Source: Apostichopus japonicus (taxonomy: Eukaryota > Echinodermata > Holothuroidea > Aspidochirotida > Stichopodidae). Taken from it: DNA of 64,000 bases. The notes below the pieces were generated by a model, which was not told the DNA's origin, searched no databases, and saw only the letters and a list, made by a program, of their open reading frames with translations. The position numbers were made by a program, and so were the translations under genes. Positions 45,525-58,248 of this stretch are shown piece by piece. The stretch covers positions 11,697,001 to 11,761,000 of the forward strand of contig NC_092570.1 of assembly GCF_037975245.1 (NCBI RefSeq), read 5' to 3'. Position 1 is the stretch's first letter, and every line of letters begins with the position of its first letter.

Positions 45525-45846
45525 TGATTGAAGGGTACCGAACATTCGATTGATCGGTACCGAACATTCGATTGATCGGTACCGCACATTCGATTGATCG
45601 GTACCGAACATTCGATTGATCGGTACCGCACAATCGATTGATCGGTACCGAACATTCTATTGATCGGTACCGCACATTCGATTGATCGGGACCGCACATT
45701 CGATTGATCGGGGCCGAACATTCCATTGATCGGTACCGCACATTCAATTGATCGGTATTGCACATTCGATTGATCGGTACCGCACATTCGATTGATCGGT
45801 TCTGCACATTCGATTGATCGGTACCGCACGTTCGATTGATCAGTAC

Positions 45847-45878
45847 CGAACGTTCGATACACGGGTATCGAACGTTCG
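45847..45878. repeat. Perfect hairpin unit, 14-bp stem (ACGG loop)
   Basis: The left arm CGAACGTTCGATAC (45847-45860), a four-base ACGG loop and the right arm GTATCGAACGTTCG form a perfect 14-bp inverted repeat across a unit boundary. Copies of the same form start at 47365, 47717, 49235, 50643, 52161, 53019, 54383, 56869, 58144 and 61180. A copy at 56473 has one stem mismatch (CGACAC). Copies at 58035 and 63094 keep only the inner 12 bp because the right arm reads GTTAG. All lie in domain R2. Each is followed by a TTGAAGGGTACC unit or its damaged form. A role is unknown; cruciform potential is an inference. Confidence 0.85.
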
Positions 45879-45918
45879 ATTGAAGGGTACCGAACATTCG
45901 ATTGATCGGTACCGAACA

Positions 45919-47788
45919 TTAGATTGATCGGTACCGATCATTCGATTGATCGGTACCGAACATTCGATTGATCGGTATCGCACCTTCGATGGATCGTTAC
46001 CGCACATTCGATTGATCGGTACTGCACATTCGATTGATCGGTACCGCACATTCGATTGATCGGTACCGCTCATTCGATTGATCGGTACCGAACATTCGAT
46101 TGATCGATATCGCACATTCGATGGATCGGTACCGCACATTCGATTGAACGGTACTGCACATTCGATTGATAGGTACCGCACATTCGATTGATCGGTATCG
46201 CACATTCCATTGATCGGTACCGCACATTCTGTTAATCAGTACCGAACATTCGATTGATCTGTACCGCACATTCGATTGATTGGTATCGCACATTCCATTT
46301 ATCGGTACCGCACATTCGATTAATCGGAATTTCACATTCGATTGATCGGTACCGCACATTCGATTGATCGGTATCGCACATTCGATTGATCGGTATCGCA
46401 CATTCCATTTATCGGTACCGCACATTCGATTAATCGGAATTTCACATTCGATTGATCGGTACCGCACATTCGATTGATCGGTATCGAACATTCGATTTAT
46501 CGGTATCGCACATTTGTTTGATCGGTATCGAACATTCGATTGATCGGTATCGCACATTCCATTTATCGGTACCGCACATTCGATTGATCGGTATCGCACA
46601 TTCGATTGATCGGTATCGCACATTCCATTTATCGGTACCGCACATTCGATTAATCGGAATTTCACATTCGATTGATCGGTACCGCACATTCGATTGATCG
46701 GTATCGAACGTTCGATTTATCGGTATCGCACATTTGTTTGATCGGTATCGAACATTCGATTGATCGGTATCGCACATTCCATTGATCGGTACTGCACATT
46801 CGATTGATCGGTACCGAACATTCGATTGATCGGTACCGATCATTCGATTGATCGGTACCGAACATTCGATTGATCGGTATCGCATATTCGATTGATCGGT
46901 ACCGCACATTAGATCGATCGGTTCCGAACATTCTATTGATCGGTATTGCACATTCGATTGATCGGTTCTGCACATTCGATTGATCGGTACCGCATATACG
47001 ATTGATCAGTACCGAACGTTCGATACATAGGTATCGAACGTTTGATTGAAGGGTACCGAACATTCGATTGATCGGTACCGAACATTCGATTGATCGGTAC
47101 CGCACATTCGATTGATCGGTACCGAACATTCGATTGATCGGTACCGCACAATCGATTGATCGGTACCGAACATTCTATTGATCGGTACCGCACATTCGAT
47201 TGATCGGGACCGCACATTCGATTGATCGGGGCCGAACATTCCATTGATCGGTACCGCACATTCAATTGATCGGTATTGCACATTCGATTGATCGGTACCG
47301 CACATTCGATTGATCGGTTCTGCACATTCGATTGATCGGTACCGCACGTTCGATTGATCAGTACCGAACGTTCGATACACGGGTATCGAACGTTCGATTG
47401 AAGGGTACCGAACATTCGATTGATCGGTACCGCACATTCGATTGATCGGTACCGCACATTCGATTGATCGGTACCGAACATTCGATTGATCGGTACCGCA
47501 CAATCGATTGATCGGTACCGAACATTCTATTGATCGGTACCGCACATTCGATTGATCGGGACCGCACATTCGATTGATCGGGGCCGAACATTCCATTGAT
47601 CGGTACCGCACATTCAATTGATCGGTATTGCACATTCGATTGATCGGTACCGCACATTCGATTGATCGGTTCTGCACATTCGATTGATCGGTACCGCACG
47701 TTCGATTGATCAGTACCGAACGTTCGATACACGGGTATCGAACGTTCGATTGAAGGGTACCGAACATTCGATTGATCGGTACCGAACA
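45919..47788 (+). repeat. R2 higher-order repeat, 85-unit copy
   Basis: Same order as the preceding 69-unit copy, but with 16 extra units (352 bp) formed by an internal duplication; for example the CACAATCGATTG unit near 47149 recurs near 47501. All lines I compared with the next copy at +1,870 bp were identical. Confidence 0.88.
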
Positions 47789-49330
47789 TTAGATTGATCG
47801 GTACCGATCATTCGATTGATCGGTACCGAACATTCGATTGATCGGTATCGCACCTTCGATGGATCGTTACCGCACATTCGATTGATCGGTACTGCACATT
47901 CGATTGATCGGTACCGCACATTCGATTGATCGGTACCGCTCATTCGATTGATCGGTACCGAACATTCGATTGATCGATATCGCACATTCGATGGATCGGT
48001 ACCGCACATTCGATTGAACGGTACTGCACATTCGATTGATAGGTACCGCACATTCGATTGATCGGTATCGCACATTCCATTGATCGGTACCGCACATTCT
48101 GTTAATCAGTACCGAACATTCGATTGATCTGTACCGCACATTCGATTGATTGGTATCGCACATTCCATTTATCGGTACCGCACATTCGATTAATCGGAAT
48201 TTCACATTCGATTGATCGGTACCGCACATTCGATTGATCGGTATCGCACATTCGATTGATCGGTATCGCACATTCCATTTATCGGTACCGCACATTCGAT
48301 TAATCGGAATTTCACATTCGATTGATCGGTACCGCACATTCGATTGATCGGTATCGAACATTCGATTTATCGGTATCGCACATTTGTTTGATCGGTATCG
48401 AACATTCGATTGATCGGTATCGCACATTCCATTTATCGGTACCGCACATTCGATTGATCGGTATCGCACATTCGATTGATCGGTATCGCACATTCCATTT
48501 ATCGGTACCGCACATTCGATTAATCGGAATTTCACATTCGATTGATCGGTACCGCACATTCGATTGATCGGTATCGAACGTTCGATTTATCGGTATCGCA
48601 CATTTGTTTGATCGGTATCGAACATTCGATTGATCGGTATCGCACATTCCATTGATCGGTACTGCACATTCGATTGATCGGTACCGAACATTCGATTGAT
48701 CGGTACCGATCATTCGATTGATCGGTACCGAACATTCGATTGATCGGTATCGCATATTCGATTGATCGGTACCGCACATTAGATCGATCGGTTCCGAACA
48801 TTCTATTGATCGGTATTGCACATTCGATTGATCGGTTCTGCACATTCGATTGATCGGTACCGCATATACGATTGATCAGTACCGAACGTTCGATACATAG
48901 GTATCGAACGTTTGATTGAAGGGTACCGAACATTCGATTGATCGGTACCGAACATTCGATTGATCGGTACCGCACATTCGATTGATCGGTACCGAACATT
49001 CGATTGATCGGTACCGCACAATCGATTGATCGGTACCGAACATTCTATTGATCGGTACCGCACATTCGATTGATCGGGACCGCACATTCGATTGATCGGG
49101 GCCGAACATTCCATTGATCGGTACCGCACATTCAATTGATCGGTATTGCACATTCGATTGATCGGTACCGCACATTCGATTGATCGGTTCTGCACATTCG
49201 ATTGATCGGTACCGCACGTTCGATTGATCAGTACCGAACGTTCGATACACGGGTATCGAACGTTCGATTGAAGGGTACCGAACATTCGATTGATCGGTAC
49301 CGCACATTCGATTGATCGGTACCGCACATT
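47789..49330 (+). repeat. R2 higher-order repeat, third copy
   Basis: Follows the 85-unit copy at +1,870 bp with no differences in the lines compared, then diverges near 49.3 kb, where CCTTTGATCGATATCG units appear. Related sequence continues at offsets of 1,408 and 3,784 bp. Confidence 0.82.
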
Positions 49331-51042
49331 CGATTGATCGGTATCGCACATTCCTTTGATCGATATCGAACATTCGATTGATCGGGAACGCATATTCGAT
49401 TGACCGGTATCGCCCATTCGTTTGATCGGTACCGCACATTCGATTGATAGGTACAGCACATTCGATTGATCGGTATCGCACATTCCATTGATCGGTACCG
49501 CACATTCTGTTAATCGGTACCGAACATTCGATTGATCGGTACCGCACATTCGATTGATTGGTATCGCACATTCCATTTATCGGTACCGCACATTCGATTA
49601 ATCGGAATTTCACATTCGATTGATCGGTACCGCACATTCGATTGATCGGTATCGCACATTCGATTGATCGGTATCGCACATTCCATTTATCGGTACCGCA
49701 CATTCGATTAATCGGAATTTCACATTCGATTGATCGGTACCGCACATTCGATTGATCGGTATCGAACATTCGATTTATCGGTATCGCACATTTGTTTGAT
49801 CGGTATCGAACATTCGATTGATCGGTATCGCACATTCCATTTATCGGTACCGCACATTCGATTGATCGGTATCGCACATTCGATTGATCGGTATCGCACA
49901 TTCCATTTATCGGTACCGCACATTCCATTAATCGGAATTTCACATTCGATTGATCGGTACCGCACATTCGATTGATCGGTATCGAACGTTCGATTTATCG
50001 GTATCGCACATTTGTTTGATCGGTATCGAACATTCGATTGATCGGTATCGCACATTCCATTGATCGGTACTGCACATTCGATTGATCGGTACCGAACATT
50101 CGATTGATCGGTACCGATCATTCGATTGATCGGTACCGAACATTCGATTGATCGGTATCGCATATTCGATTGATCGGTACCGCACATTAGATCGATCGGT
50201 TCCGAACATTCTATTGATCGGTATTGCACATTCGATTGATCGGTTCTGCACATTCGATTGATCGGTACCGCATATACGATTGATCAGTACCGAACGTTCG
50301 ATACATAGGTATCGAACGTTTGATTGAAGGGTACCGAACATTCGATTGATCGGTACCGAACATTCGATTGATCGGTACCGCACATTCGATTGATCGGTAC
50401 CGAACATTCGATTGATCGGTACCGCACAATCGATTGATCGGTACCGAACATTCTATTGATCGGTACCGCACATTCGATTGATCGGGACCGCACATTCGAT
50501 TGATCGGGGCCGCACATTCCATTGATCGGTACCGCACATTCAATTGATCGGTATTGCACATTCGATTGATCGGTACCGCACATTCGATTGATCGGTTCTG
50601 CACATTCGATTGATCGGTACCGCCCGTTCGATTGATCAGTACCGAACGTTCGATACACGGGTATCGAACGTTCGATTGAAGGGTACCGAACATTCGATTG
50701 ATCGGTACCGCACATTCGATTGATCGGTACCGCACATTCGATTGATCGGTATCGCACATTCCTTTGATCGATACCGAACATTCGATTGATCGGGAACGCA
50801 TATTCGATTGACCGGTATCGCCCATTCGTTTGATCGGTACCGCACATTCGATTGATCGGTATCGCACATTCGTTTGATCGGTATCGAACATTCGATTGAT
50901 CGGGAACGCACATTCGATTGATAGGTACCGAATCTTCGATTGATCGGTACCGCACATTCGATTGATCGGTACCGCACATTCGATTGATCGGTTCTGCACA
51001 TTCGATTGATCGGTACCGCACATTCGATTGATCAGTACCGAT

Positions 51043-51066
51043 CGTTCGATACATCGGTATCGAACG
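51043..51066. repeat. Hairpin unit, 10-bp stem (ATCG loop)
   Basis: The arms CGTTCGATAC and GTATCGAACG flank an ATCG loop. Other copies start at 54783, 57687, 60876 and 62746. The copy at 63820 has one mismatch at the stem base (GAACT). The stem is shorter because the left unit ends GATC instead of GAAC. Confidence 0.85.
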
Positions 51067-51205
51067 TTCGATTGAAGGTTACCGAACATTCGATTGATCG
51101 GTACCGCACATTCGATTGATCGGTACCGCACATTCGATTGATCGGTACCGAACATTCGATTGGTGGTTACTGCACATTCGATTGATCGGTAGCGCCTCTT
51201 CGATT

Positions 51206-51227
51206 GATCGAATGTGAATATTCGATT
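51206..51227 (-). repeat. Inverted satellite patch 1
   Basis: Reads GATCGAATGTGA then ATATTCGATT. Its reverse complement contains TTCACATTCGAT, the normal + strand reading of the array, so a short stretch is flipped in place. This copy has ATATT where the other five have AAATT. The 22-bp register is kept on both sides. Confidence 0.8.
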
Positions 51228-51535
51228 GATCGGTACAGCACATTCGATTGATCGGTACCGCACATTCGATTGATCGGTACCGCACATTCGATTGATCGGT
51301 TCTGCACATTCGATTGATCGGTAACGCACATTCGATTGATCATTACCGAACGTTCGATTGATCGGGAACGCACATTCGATTGATAGGTACCGAATCTTCG
51401 AATGATCGGTATCGAACATTCGATTGAAGGGTACCGCACATTCGATTGATTGGTATCGCACATTCTATTGATCTGTACCGAACATTCGATTGGTCGTTAC
51501 TGCACATTCGATTGATCGGTAGCGCCTCTTCGATT

Positions 51536-51557
51536 GATCGAATGTGAAAATTCGATT
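51536..51557 (-). repeat. Inverted satellite patch 2
   Basis: Reads GATCGAATGTGA then AAATTCGATT, 330 bp (15 units) right of patch 1. Its reverse complement matches the + strand unit AATCGGATTTT followed by CACATTCGATT at 20 of 22 positions. Read forwards it matches the consensus at only 15 of 22. Confidence 0.82.
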
Positions 51558-53299
51558 GATCGGTACAGCACATTCGATTGATCGGTACTGCACATTCGAT
51601 TGATCGGTACCGAACATTCGATTGATCGGTACCGATCATTCGATTGATCGGTACCGAACATTCGATTGATCGGTCTCGCATATTCGATTGATCGGTACCG
51701 CACATTAGATCGATCGGTTCCGAACATTCTATTGATCGGTATTGCACATTCGATTGATCGGTTCTGCACATTCGATTGATCGGTACCGCATATACGATTG
51801 ATCAGTACCGAACGTTCGATACATAGGTATCGAACGTTTGATTGAAGGGTACCGAACATTCGATTGATCGGTACCGAACATTCGATTGATCGGTACCGCA
51901 CATTCGATTGATCGGTACCGAACATTCGATTGATCGGTACCGCAAAATCGATTGATCGGTACCGAACATTCTATTGATCGGTACCGCACATTCGATTGAT
52001 CGGGACAGCACATTCGATTGATCGGGGCCGAACATTCCATTGATCGGTACCGCACATTCAATTGATCGGTATTGCACATTCGATTGATCGGTACCGCACA
52101 TTCGATTGATCGGTTCTGCACATTCGATTGATCGGTACCGCACATTCGATTGATCAGTACCGAACGTTCGATACACGGGTATCGAACGTTCGATTGAAGG
52201 GTACCGAACATTCGATTGATCGGTACCGCACATTCGATTGATCGGTACCGCACATTCGATTGATCGGTATCGCACATTCCTTTGATCGATATCGAACATT
52301 CGATTGATCGGGAACGCATATTCGATTGACCGGTATCGCCCATTCGTTTGATCGGTACCGCACATTCGATTGATAGGTACAGCACATTCGATTGATCGGT
52401 ATCGCACATTCCATTGATCGGTACCGCACATTCTGTTAATCGGTACCGAACATTCGATTGATCGGTACCGCACATTCGATTGATTGGTATCGCACATTCC
52501 ATTTATCGGTACCGCACATTCGATTGATCGGAATTTCACATTCGATTGATCGGTACCGCACATTCGATTGATCGGTATCGCACATTCGATTGATCGGTAT
52601 CGCACATTCCATTTATCGGTACCGCACATTCGATTAATCGGAATTTCACATTCGATTGATCGGTACCACACATTCGATTGATCGGTATCGAACATTCGAT
52701 TTATCGGTATCGCACATTTGTTTGATCGGTATCGAACATTCGATTGATCGGTATCGCACATTCGATTGATCGGTACCGAACATTCGATTGATCGGTACCG
52801 CACAATCGATTGATCGGTACCGAACATTCTATTGATCGGTACCGCACATTCGATTGATCGGGACCGCACATTCGATTGATCGGGGCCGAACATTCCATTG
52901 ATCGGTACCGCACATTCAATTGATCGGTATTGCACATTCGATTGATCGGTACCGCACATTCGATTGATCGGTTCTGCACATTCGATTGATCGGTACCGCA
53001 CGTTCGATTGATCAGTACCGAACGTTCGATACACGGGTATCGAACGTTCGATTGAAGGGTACCGAACATTCGATTGATCGGTACCGCACATTCGATTGTT
53101 CGGTACCGCACATTCGATTGATCGGTATCGCACATTCCTTTGATCGATATCGAACATTCGATTGATCGGGAACGCATATTCGATTGACCGGTATCGCCCA
53201 TTCGTTTGATCGGTACCGCATATACGATTGATAGGTACAGCACATTCGATTGATCGGTATCGCACATTCCATTGATCGGTACCGCACATTCTGTTAATC

Positions 53300-55200
53300 G
53301 GTACCGAACATTCGATTGATCGGTACCGCACATTCGATTGATTGGTATCGCACATTCCATTTATCGGTACCGCACATTCGATTAATCGGAATTTCACATT
53401 CGATTGATCGGTACCGCACATTCGATTGATCGGTATCGCACATTCGATTGATCGGTATCGCACATTCCATTTATCGGTACCGCACATTCGATTAATCGGA
53501 ATTTCACATTCGATTGATCGGTACCGCACATTCGATTGATCGGTATCGAACATTCGATTTATCGGTATCGCACATTTGTTTGATCGGTATCGAACATTCG
53601 ATTGATCGGTATCGCACATTCCATTTATCGGTACCGCACATTCGATTGATCGGTATCGCACATTCGATTGATCGGTATCGCACATTCCATTTATCGGTAC
53701 CGCACATTCGATTAATCGGAATTTCACATTCGATTGATCGGTACCGCACATTCGATTGATCGGTATCGAACGTTCGATTTATCGGTATCGCACATTTGTT
53801 TGATCGGTATCGAACATTCGATTGATCGGTATCGCACATTCCATTGATCGGTACTGCACATTCGATTGATCGGTACCGAACATTCGATTGATCGGTACCG
53901 ATCATTCCATTGATCGGTACCGAACATTCGATTGATCGGTATCGCATATTCGATTGATCGGTACCGCACATTAGATCGATCGGTTCCGAACATTCTATTG
54001 ATCGGTATTGCACATTCGATTGATCGGTTCTGCACATTCGATTGATCGGTACCGCATATACGATTGATCAGTACCGAACGTTCGATACATAGGTATCGAA
54101 CGTTTGATTGAAGGGTACCGAACATTCGATTTATCGGTACCGAACATTCGATTGATCGGTACCGCACATTCGATTGATCGGTACCGAACATTCGATTGAT
54201 CGGTACCGCACAATCGATTGATCGGTACCGAACATTCTATTGATCGGTACCGCACATTCGATTGATCGGGACCGCACATTCGATTGATCGGGGCCGCACA
54301 TTCCATTGATCGGTACCGCACATTCGATTGATCGGTTCTGCACATTCGATTGATCGGTACCGCACGTTCGATTGATCAGTACCGAACGTTCGATACACGG
54401 GTATCGAACGTTCGATTGAAGGGTACCGAACATTCGATTGATCGGTACCGCACATTCGATTGATCGGTACCGCACATTCGATTGATCGGTATCGCACATT
54501 CCTTTGATCGATATCGAACATTCGATTGATCGGGAACGCATATTCGATTGACCGGTATCGCCCATTCGTTTGATCGGTACCGCACATTCGATTGATCGGT
54601 ATCGCACATTCGTTTGATCGGTATCGAACATTCGATTGATCGGGAACGCACATTCGATTGATAGGTACCGAATCTTCGATTGATCGGTACCGCACATTCG
54701 ATTGATCGGTACCGCACATTCGATTGATCGGTTCTGCACATTCGATTGATCGGTACCGCACATTCGATTGATCAGTACCGATCGTTCGATACATCGGTAT
54801 CGAACGTTCGATTGAAGGTTACCGAACATTCGATTGATCGGTACCGCACATTCGATTGATCGGTACCGCACATTCGATTAATCGGTACCGAACATTCGAT
54901 TGGTGGTTACTGCACATTCGATTGATCGGTAGCGCCTCTTCGATTGATCGAATGTGAAAATTCGATTGATCGGTACAGCACATTCGATTGATCGGTACCG
55001 CACATTCGATTGATCGGTACCGCACATTCGATTGATCGGTTCTGCACATTCGATTGATCGGTAACGCACATTCGATTGATCATTACCGAACGTTCGATTG
55101 ATCGGGAACGCACATTCGATTGATCTGTACCGAATCTTCGAATGATCGGTATCGAACATTCGATTGAAGGGTACCGCACATTCGATTGATTGGTATCGCA
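53300..55200 (+). repeat. 3.74-3.78-kb-spaced block, copy 2
   Basis: Second copy of 49500-51460, shorter by two units. It contains the inverted patch at 54946-54967, and the match runs on to the patch at 55276. Confidence 0.8.
54946..54967 (-). repeat. Inverted satellite patch 3
   Basis: Copy of the same patch, 3,740 bp right of patch 1 and part of the 3.74-kb block duplication. It is preceded by the conserved GGTAGCGCCTCTTCG unit. Confidence 0.82.
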
Positions 55201-55275
55201 CATTCTATTGATCTGTACCGAACATTCGATTGGTCGTTACTGCACATTCGATTGATCGGTAGCGCCTCTTCGATT

Positions 55276-55297
55276 GATCGAATGTGAAAATTCGATT
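55276..55297 (-). repeat. Inverted satellite patch 4
   Basis: 330 bp right of patch 3, repeating the patch 1 and 2 spacing. The same GGTAGCGCCTCTTCG unit lies just left. Confidence 0.82.
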
Positions 55298-56705
55298 GAT
55301 CGGTACAGCACATTCGATTGATCGGTACTGCACATTCGATTGATCAGTACCGAACATTCGATTGATCGGTACCGATCATTCGATTGATCGGTACCGAACA
55401 TTCGATTGATCGGTATCGCATATTCGATTGATCGGTACCGCACATTAGATCGATCGGTTCCGAACATTCTATTGATCGGTATTGCACATTCGATTGATCC
55501 GTTCTGCACATTCGATTGATCGGTACCGCATATACGATTGATCAGTACCGAACGTTCGATACATAGGTATCGAACGTTTGATTGAAGGGTACCGAACATT
55601 CGATTGATCGGTACCGAACATTCGATTGATCGGTACCGCACATTCGATTGATCGGTACCGAACATTCGATTGATCGGTACCGCACAATCGATTGATCGGT
55701 ACCGAACATTCTATTGATCGGTACCGCACATTCGATTGATCGGGACCGCACATTCGATTGATCGGGGCCGAACATTCCATTGATCGGTACCGCACATTCA
55801 ATTGATCGGTATTGCACATTCGATTGATCGGTACCGCACATTCGATTGATCGGTTCTGCACATTCGATTGATCGGTACCGCACATTCGATTGATCGGTAC
55901 CGCACATTCCTTTGATCGGTATCGAACATTCGATTGATCGGGAACGCACATTCGATCGACCGGTATCGCAAATTCGTTTGATCGGTACCGCACATTCGAT
56001 TGATCGGTACCGATCATTCGATTGATCGGTACCGAACATTCGATTGATCGGTATCGCATATTCGATTGATCGGTACTGCACATTCGATCGATCGGTTCCG
56101 AACATACGATTGATCAGTACCGAACGTTCGATACATAGGTATCGAACGTTTGATTGAAGGGTATCGAACATTCGATTGATCGGTACCGAGCCTTCGATTG
56201 ATCGGTACCGAACATTCGATTGATCGGTACCGCACATTCGATTGATCGGTACCGAACATTCGATTGATCGGTATCGCACAATCGATTGATCGGTACCGCA
56301 CATTCGATTGATCGGGACCGCACATTCGATTGATCGGGGCCGCACATTCCATTGATCGGTACCGCACATTCAATTGATCGGGGCCGCACATTCGATTGAT
56401 CGGTACCGCACATTCGATTGATCGGTTCTGCACATTCGATTAATCGGTACCGCACGTTCGATTGATCAGTACCGAACGTTCGACACACGGGTATCGAACG
56501 TTCGATTGAAGGGTACCGAAAATTCGATTGATCGGTACCGCACACTCGATTAATCGGTACCGCACATTCGATTGATCGGTACCGAACATTCGATTGATCG
56601 TTACAGCACATTCGATTGATCGGTACCGAACATTCGATTGATCGGTACCGAACATTCGATTGGTCGTTACTGCACATTCGATTGATCGGTAGCGCCTCTT
56701 CGATT

Positions 56706-56727
56706 GATCGAATGTGAAAATTCGATT
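56706..56727 (-). repeat. Inverted satellite patch 5
   Basis: 1,430 bp (65 units) right of patch 4, with the same left neighbour unit and a GGTACAGCAC unit to the right. Confidence 0.82.
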
Positions 56728-58061
56728 GATCGGTACAGCACATTCGATTGATCGGTACCGAACATTCGATTGATCGTTACCGCACATTCGATTGATCGGT
56801 ACCGCACATTCGATTGATCGGTTCTGCACATTCGATTGATCGGTACCGCACATTCGATTGATCAGTACCGAACGTTCGATACACGGGTATCGAACGTTCG
56901 ATTGAAGGGTACCGAACATTCGATTGATCGGTACCGAACATTCGATTGATCGGTACCGCACATTCGATTGATCGGTATCGCACATTCGTGTGATCGATAT
57001 CGAGCATTCGATTGATCGGGAACGCATATTCGATTGACCGGTATCGCCCATTCGTTTGATCGGTACCGCACATTCGATTGATAGGTACAGCACATTCGAT
57101 TGATCGGTATCGCACATTCCATTGATCGGTACCGCACATTCGATTGATCGGTACCGCACATTCGATTGATCGGTATCGCACATTCGATTGATCGGTATCG
57201 CACATTCCATTTATCGGTACCGCACATTCGATTAATCGGAATTTCACATTCGATTGATCGGTACCGCACATTCGATTGATCGGTATCGAACATTCGATTT
57301 ATCGGTATCGCACATTTGTTTGATCGGTATCGAACATTCGATTGATCGGTATCGCACATTCGATTGATCGGTACCGCACATTCGATTGATCGGTATCGCA
57401 CATTCCTTTGATCGATATCGAACATTCGATTGATCGGGAACGCATATTCGATTGACCGGTATCGCCCATTCGTTTGATCGGTACCGCACGTTCGATTGAT
57501 CGGTATCGCACATTCGTTTGATCGGTATCGAACATTCGATTGATCGGGAACGCACATTCGATTGATAGGTACCGAATCTTCGATTGATCGGTACCGCACA
57601 TTCGATTGATCGGTACCGCACATTCGATTGATCGGTTCTGCACATTCGATTGATCGGTAACGCACATTCGATTGATCAGTACCGATCGTTCGATACATCG
57701 GTATCGAACGTTCGATTGAAGGTTACCGAACATTCGATTGATCGGTACCGCACATTCGATTGATCGGTACCGCACATTCGATTGATCGGTACCGCACATT
57801 CGATTGATCGGTACCGAACATTCGATTGATCGGTATCGCACAATCGATTGATCGGTACCGCACATTCGATTGATCGGGACCGCACATTCGATTGATCGGG
57901 GCCGCACATTCCATTGATCGGTACCGCACATTCAATTGATCGGGGCCGCACATTCGATTGATCGGTACCGCACATTCGATTGATCGGTTCTGCACATTCG
58001 ATTAATCGGTATCGCACGTTCGATTGATCAGTACCGAACGTTCGATACACGGGTATCGAAC

Positions 58062-58082
58062 GTTAGATGAAGGGTACCGAAC
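58062..58082 (+). repeat. 21-bp short unit
   Basis: Reads GTTAGATGAAGGG where sister units have GTTCGATTGAAGGG: one base lost plus a C to A change. It also shortens the right arm of the adjoining hairpin at 58035. The phase falls to -18. Confidence 0.82.
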
Positions 58083-58248
58083 ATTCGATTGATCGGTACC
58101 GCACACTCGATTAATCGGTACCGCACGTTCGATTGATCAGTACCGAACGTTCGATACACGGGTATCGAACGTTCGATTGAAGGGTACCGAACATTCGATT
58201 GATCGGTACCGAACATTCGATTGATCGGTACCGCACATTCGATTGATC

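Larger units (their letters stand above)
44401..45918 (+). repeat. R2 higher-order repeat, 69-unit copy
   Basis: First of three successive copies, starting at an ATTAGATTGATCGG unit. The spacing to the next copy is 1,518 bp. It spans the R1/R2 transition and carries one ACAC-loop hairpin (45847-45878) and one ATAG-loop hairpin (45497-45524). Confidence 0.88.
49500..51460 (+). repeat. 3.74-3.78-kb-spaced block, copy 1
   Basis: Matches about 53300-55200. The offset is 3,784 bp (172 units) at the left and 3,740 bp (170 units) at the right. It includes hairpins of all three loop types and the first inverted patch (51206-51227). The 3,740-bp match continues through the second inverted patch. Confidence 0.8.

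Noticed and set aside
45847-45878. Rho-independent terminator at the hairpin units
   Set aside because: No T-tract follows the stem, no gene lies nearby, and the setting is a eukaryote-like satellite.
51206-51227. Inverted repeats as ends of a small transposon or MITE
   Set aside because: The flipped patch is one unit long, lies in perfect register, and has no target-site duplication or non-satellite interior.
51802-53751. Long minus-strand open frame of 649 codons (and hundreds of shorter ones) with a 22-residue repeat
   Set aside because: All three minus-strand frames are open in the consensus, the frames overlap one another, and block copies do not keep the same open frame. This is the arithmetic of a 22-bp repeat without stops, not a gene.
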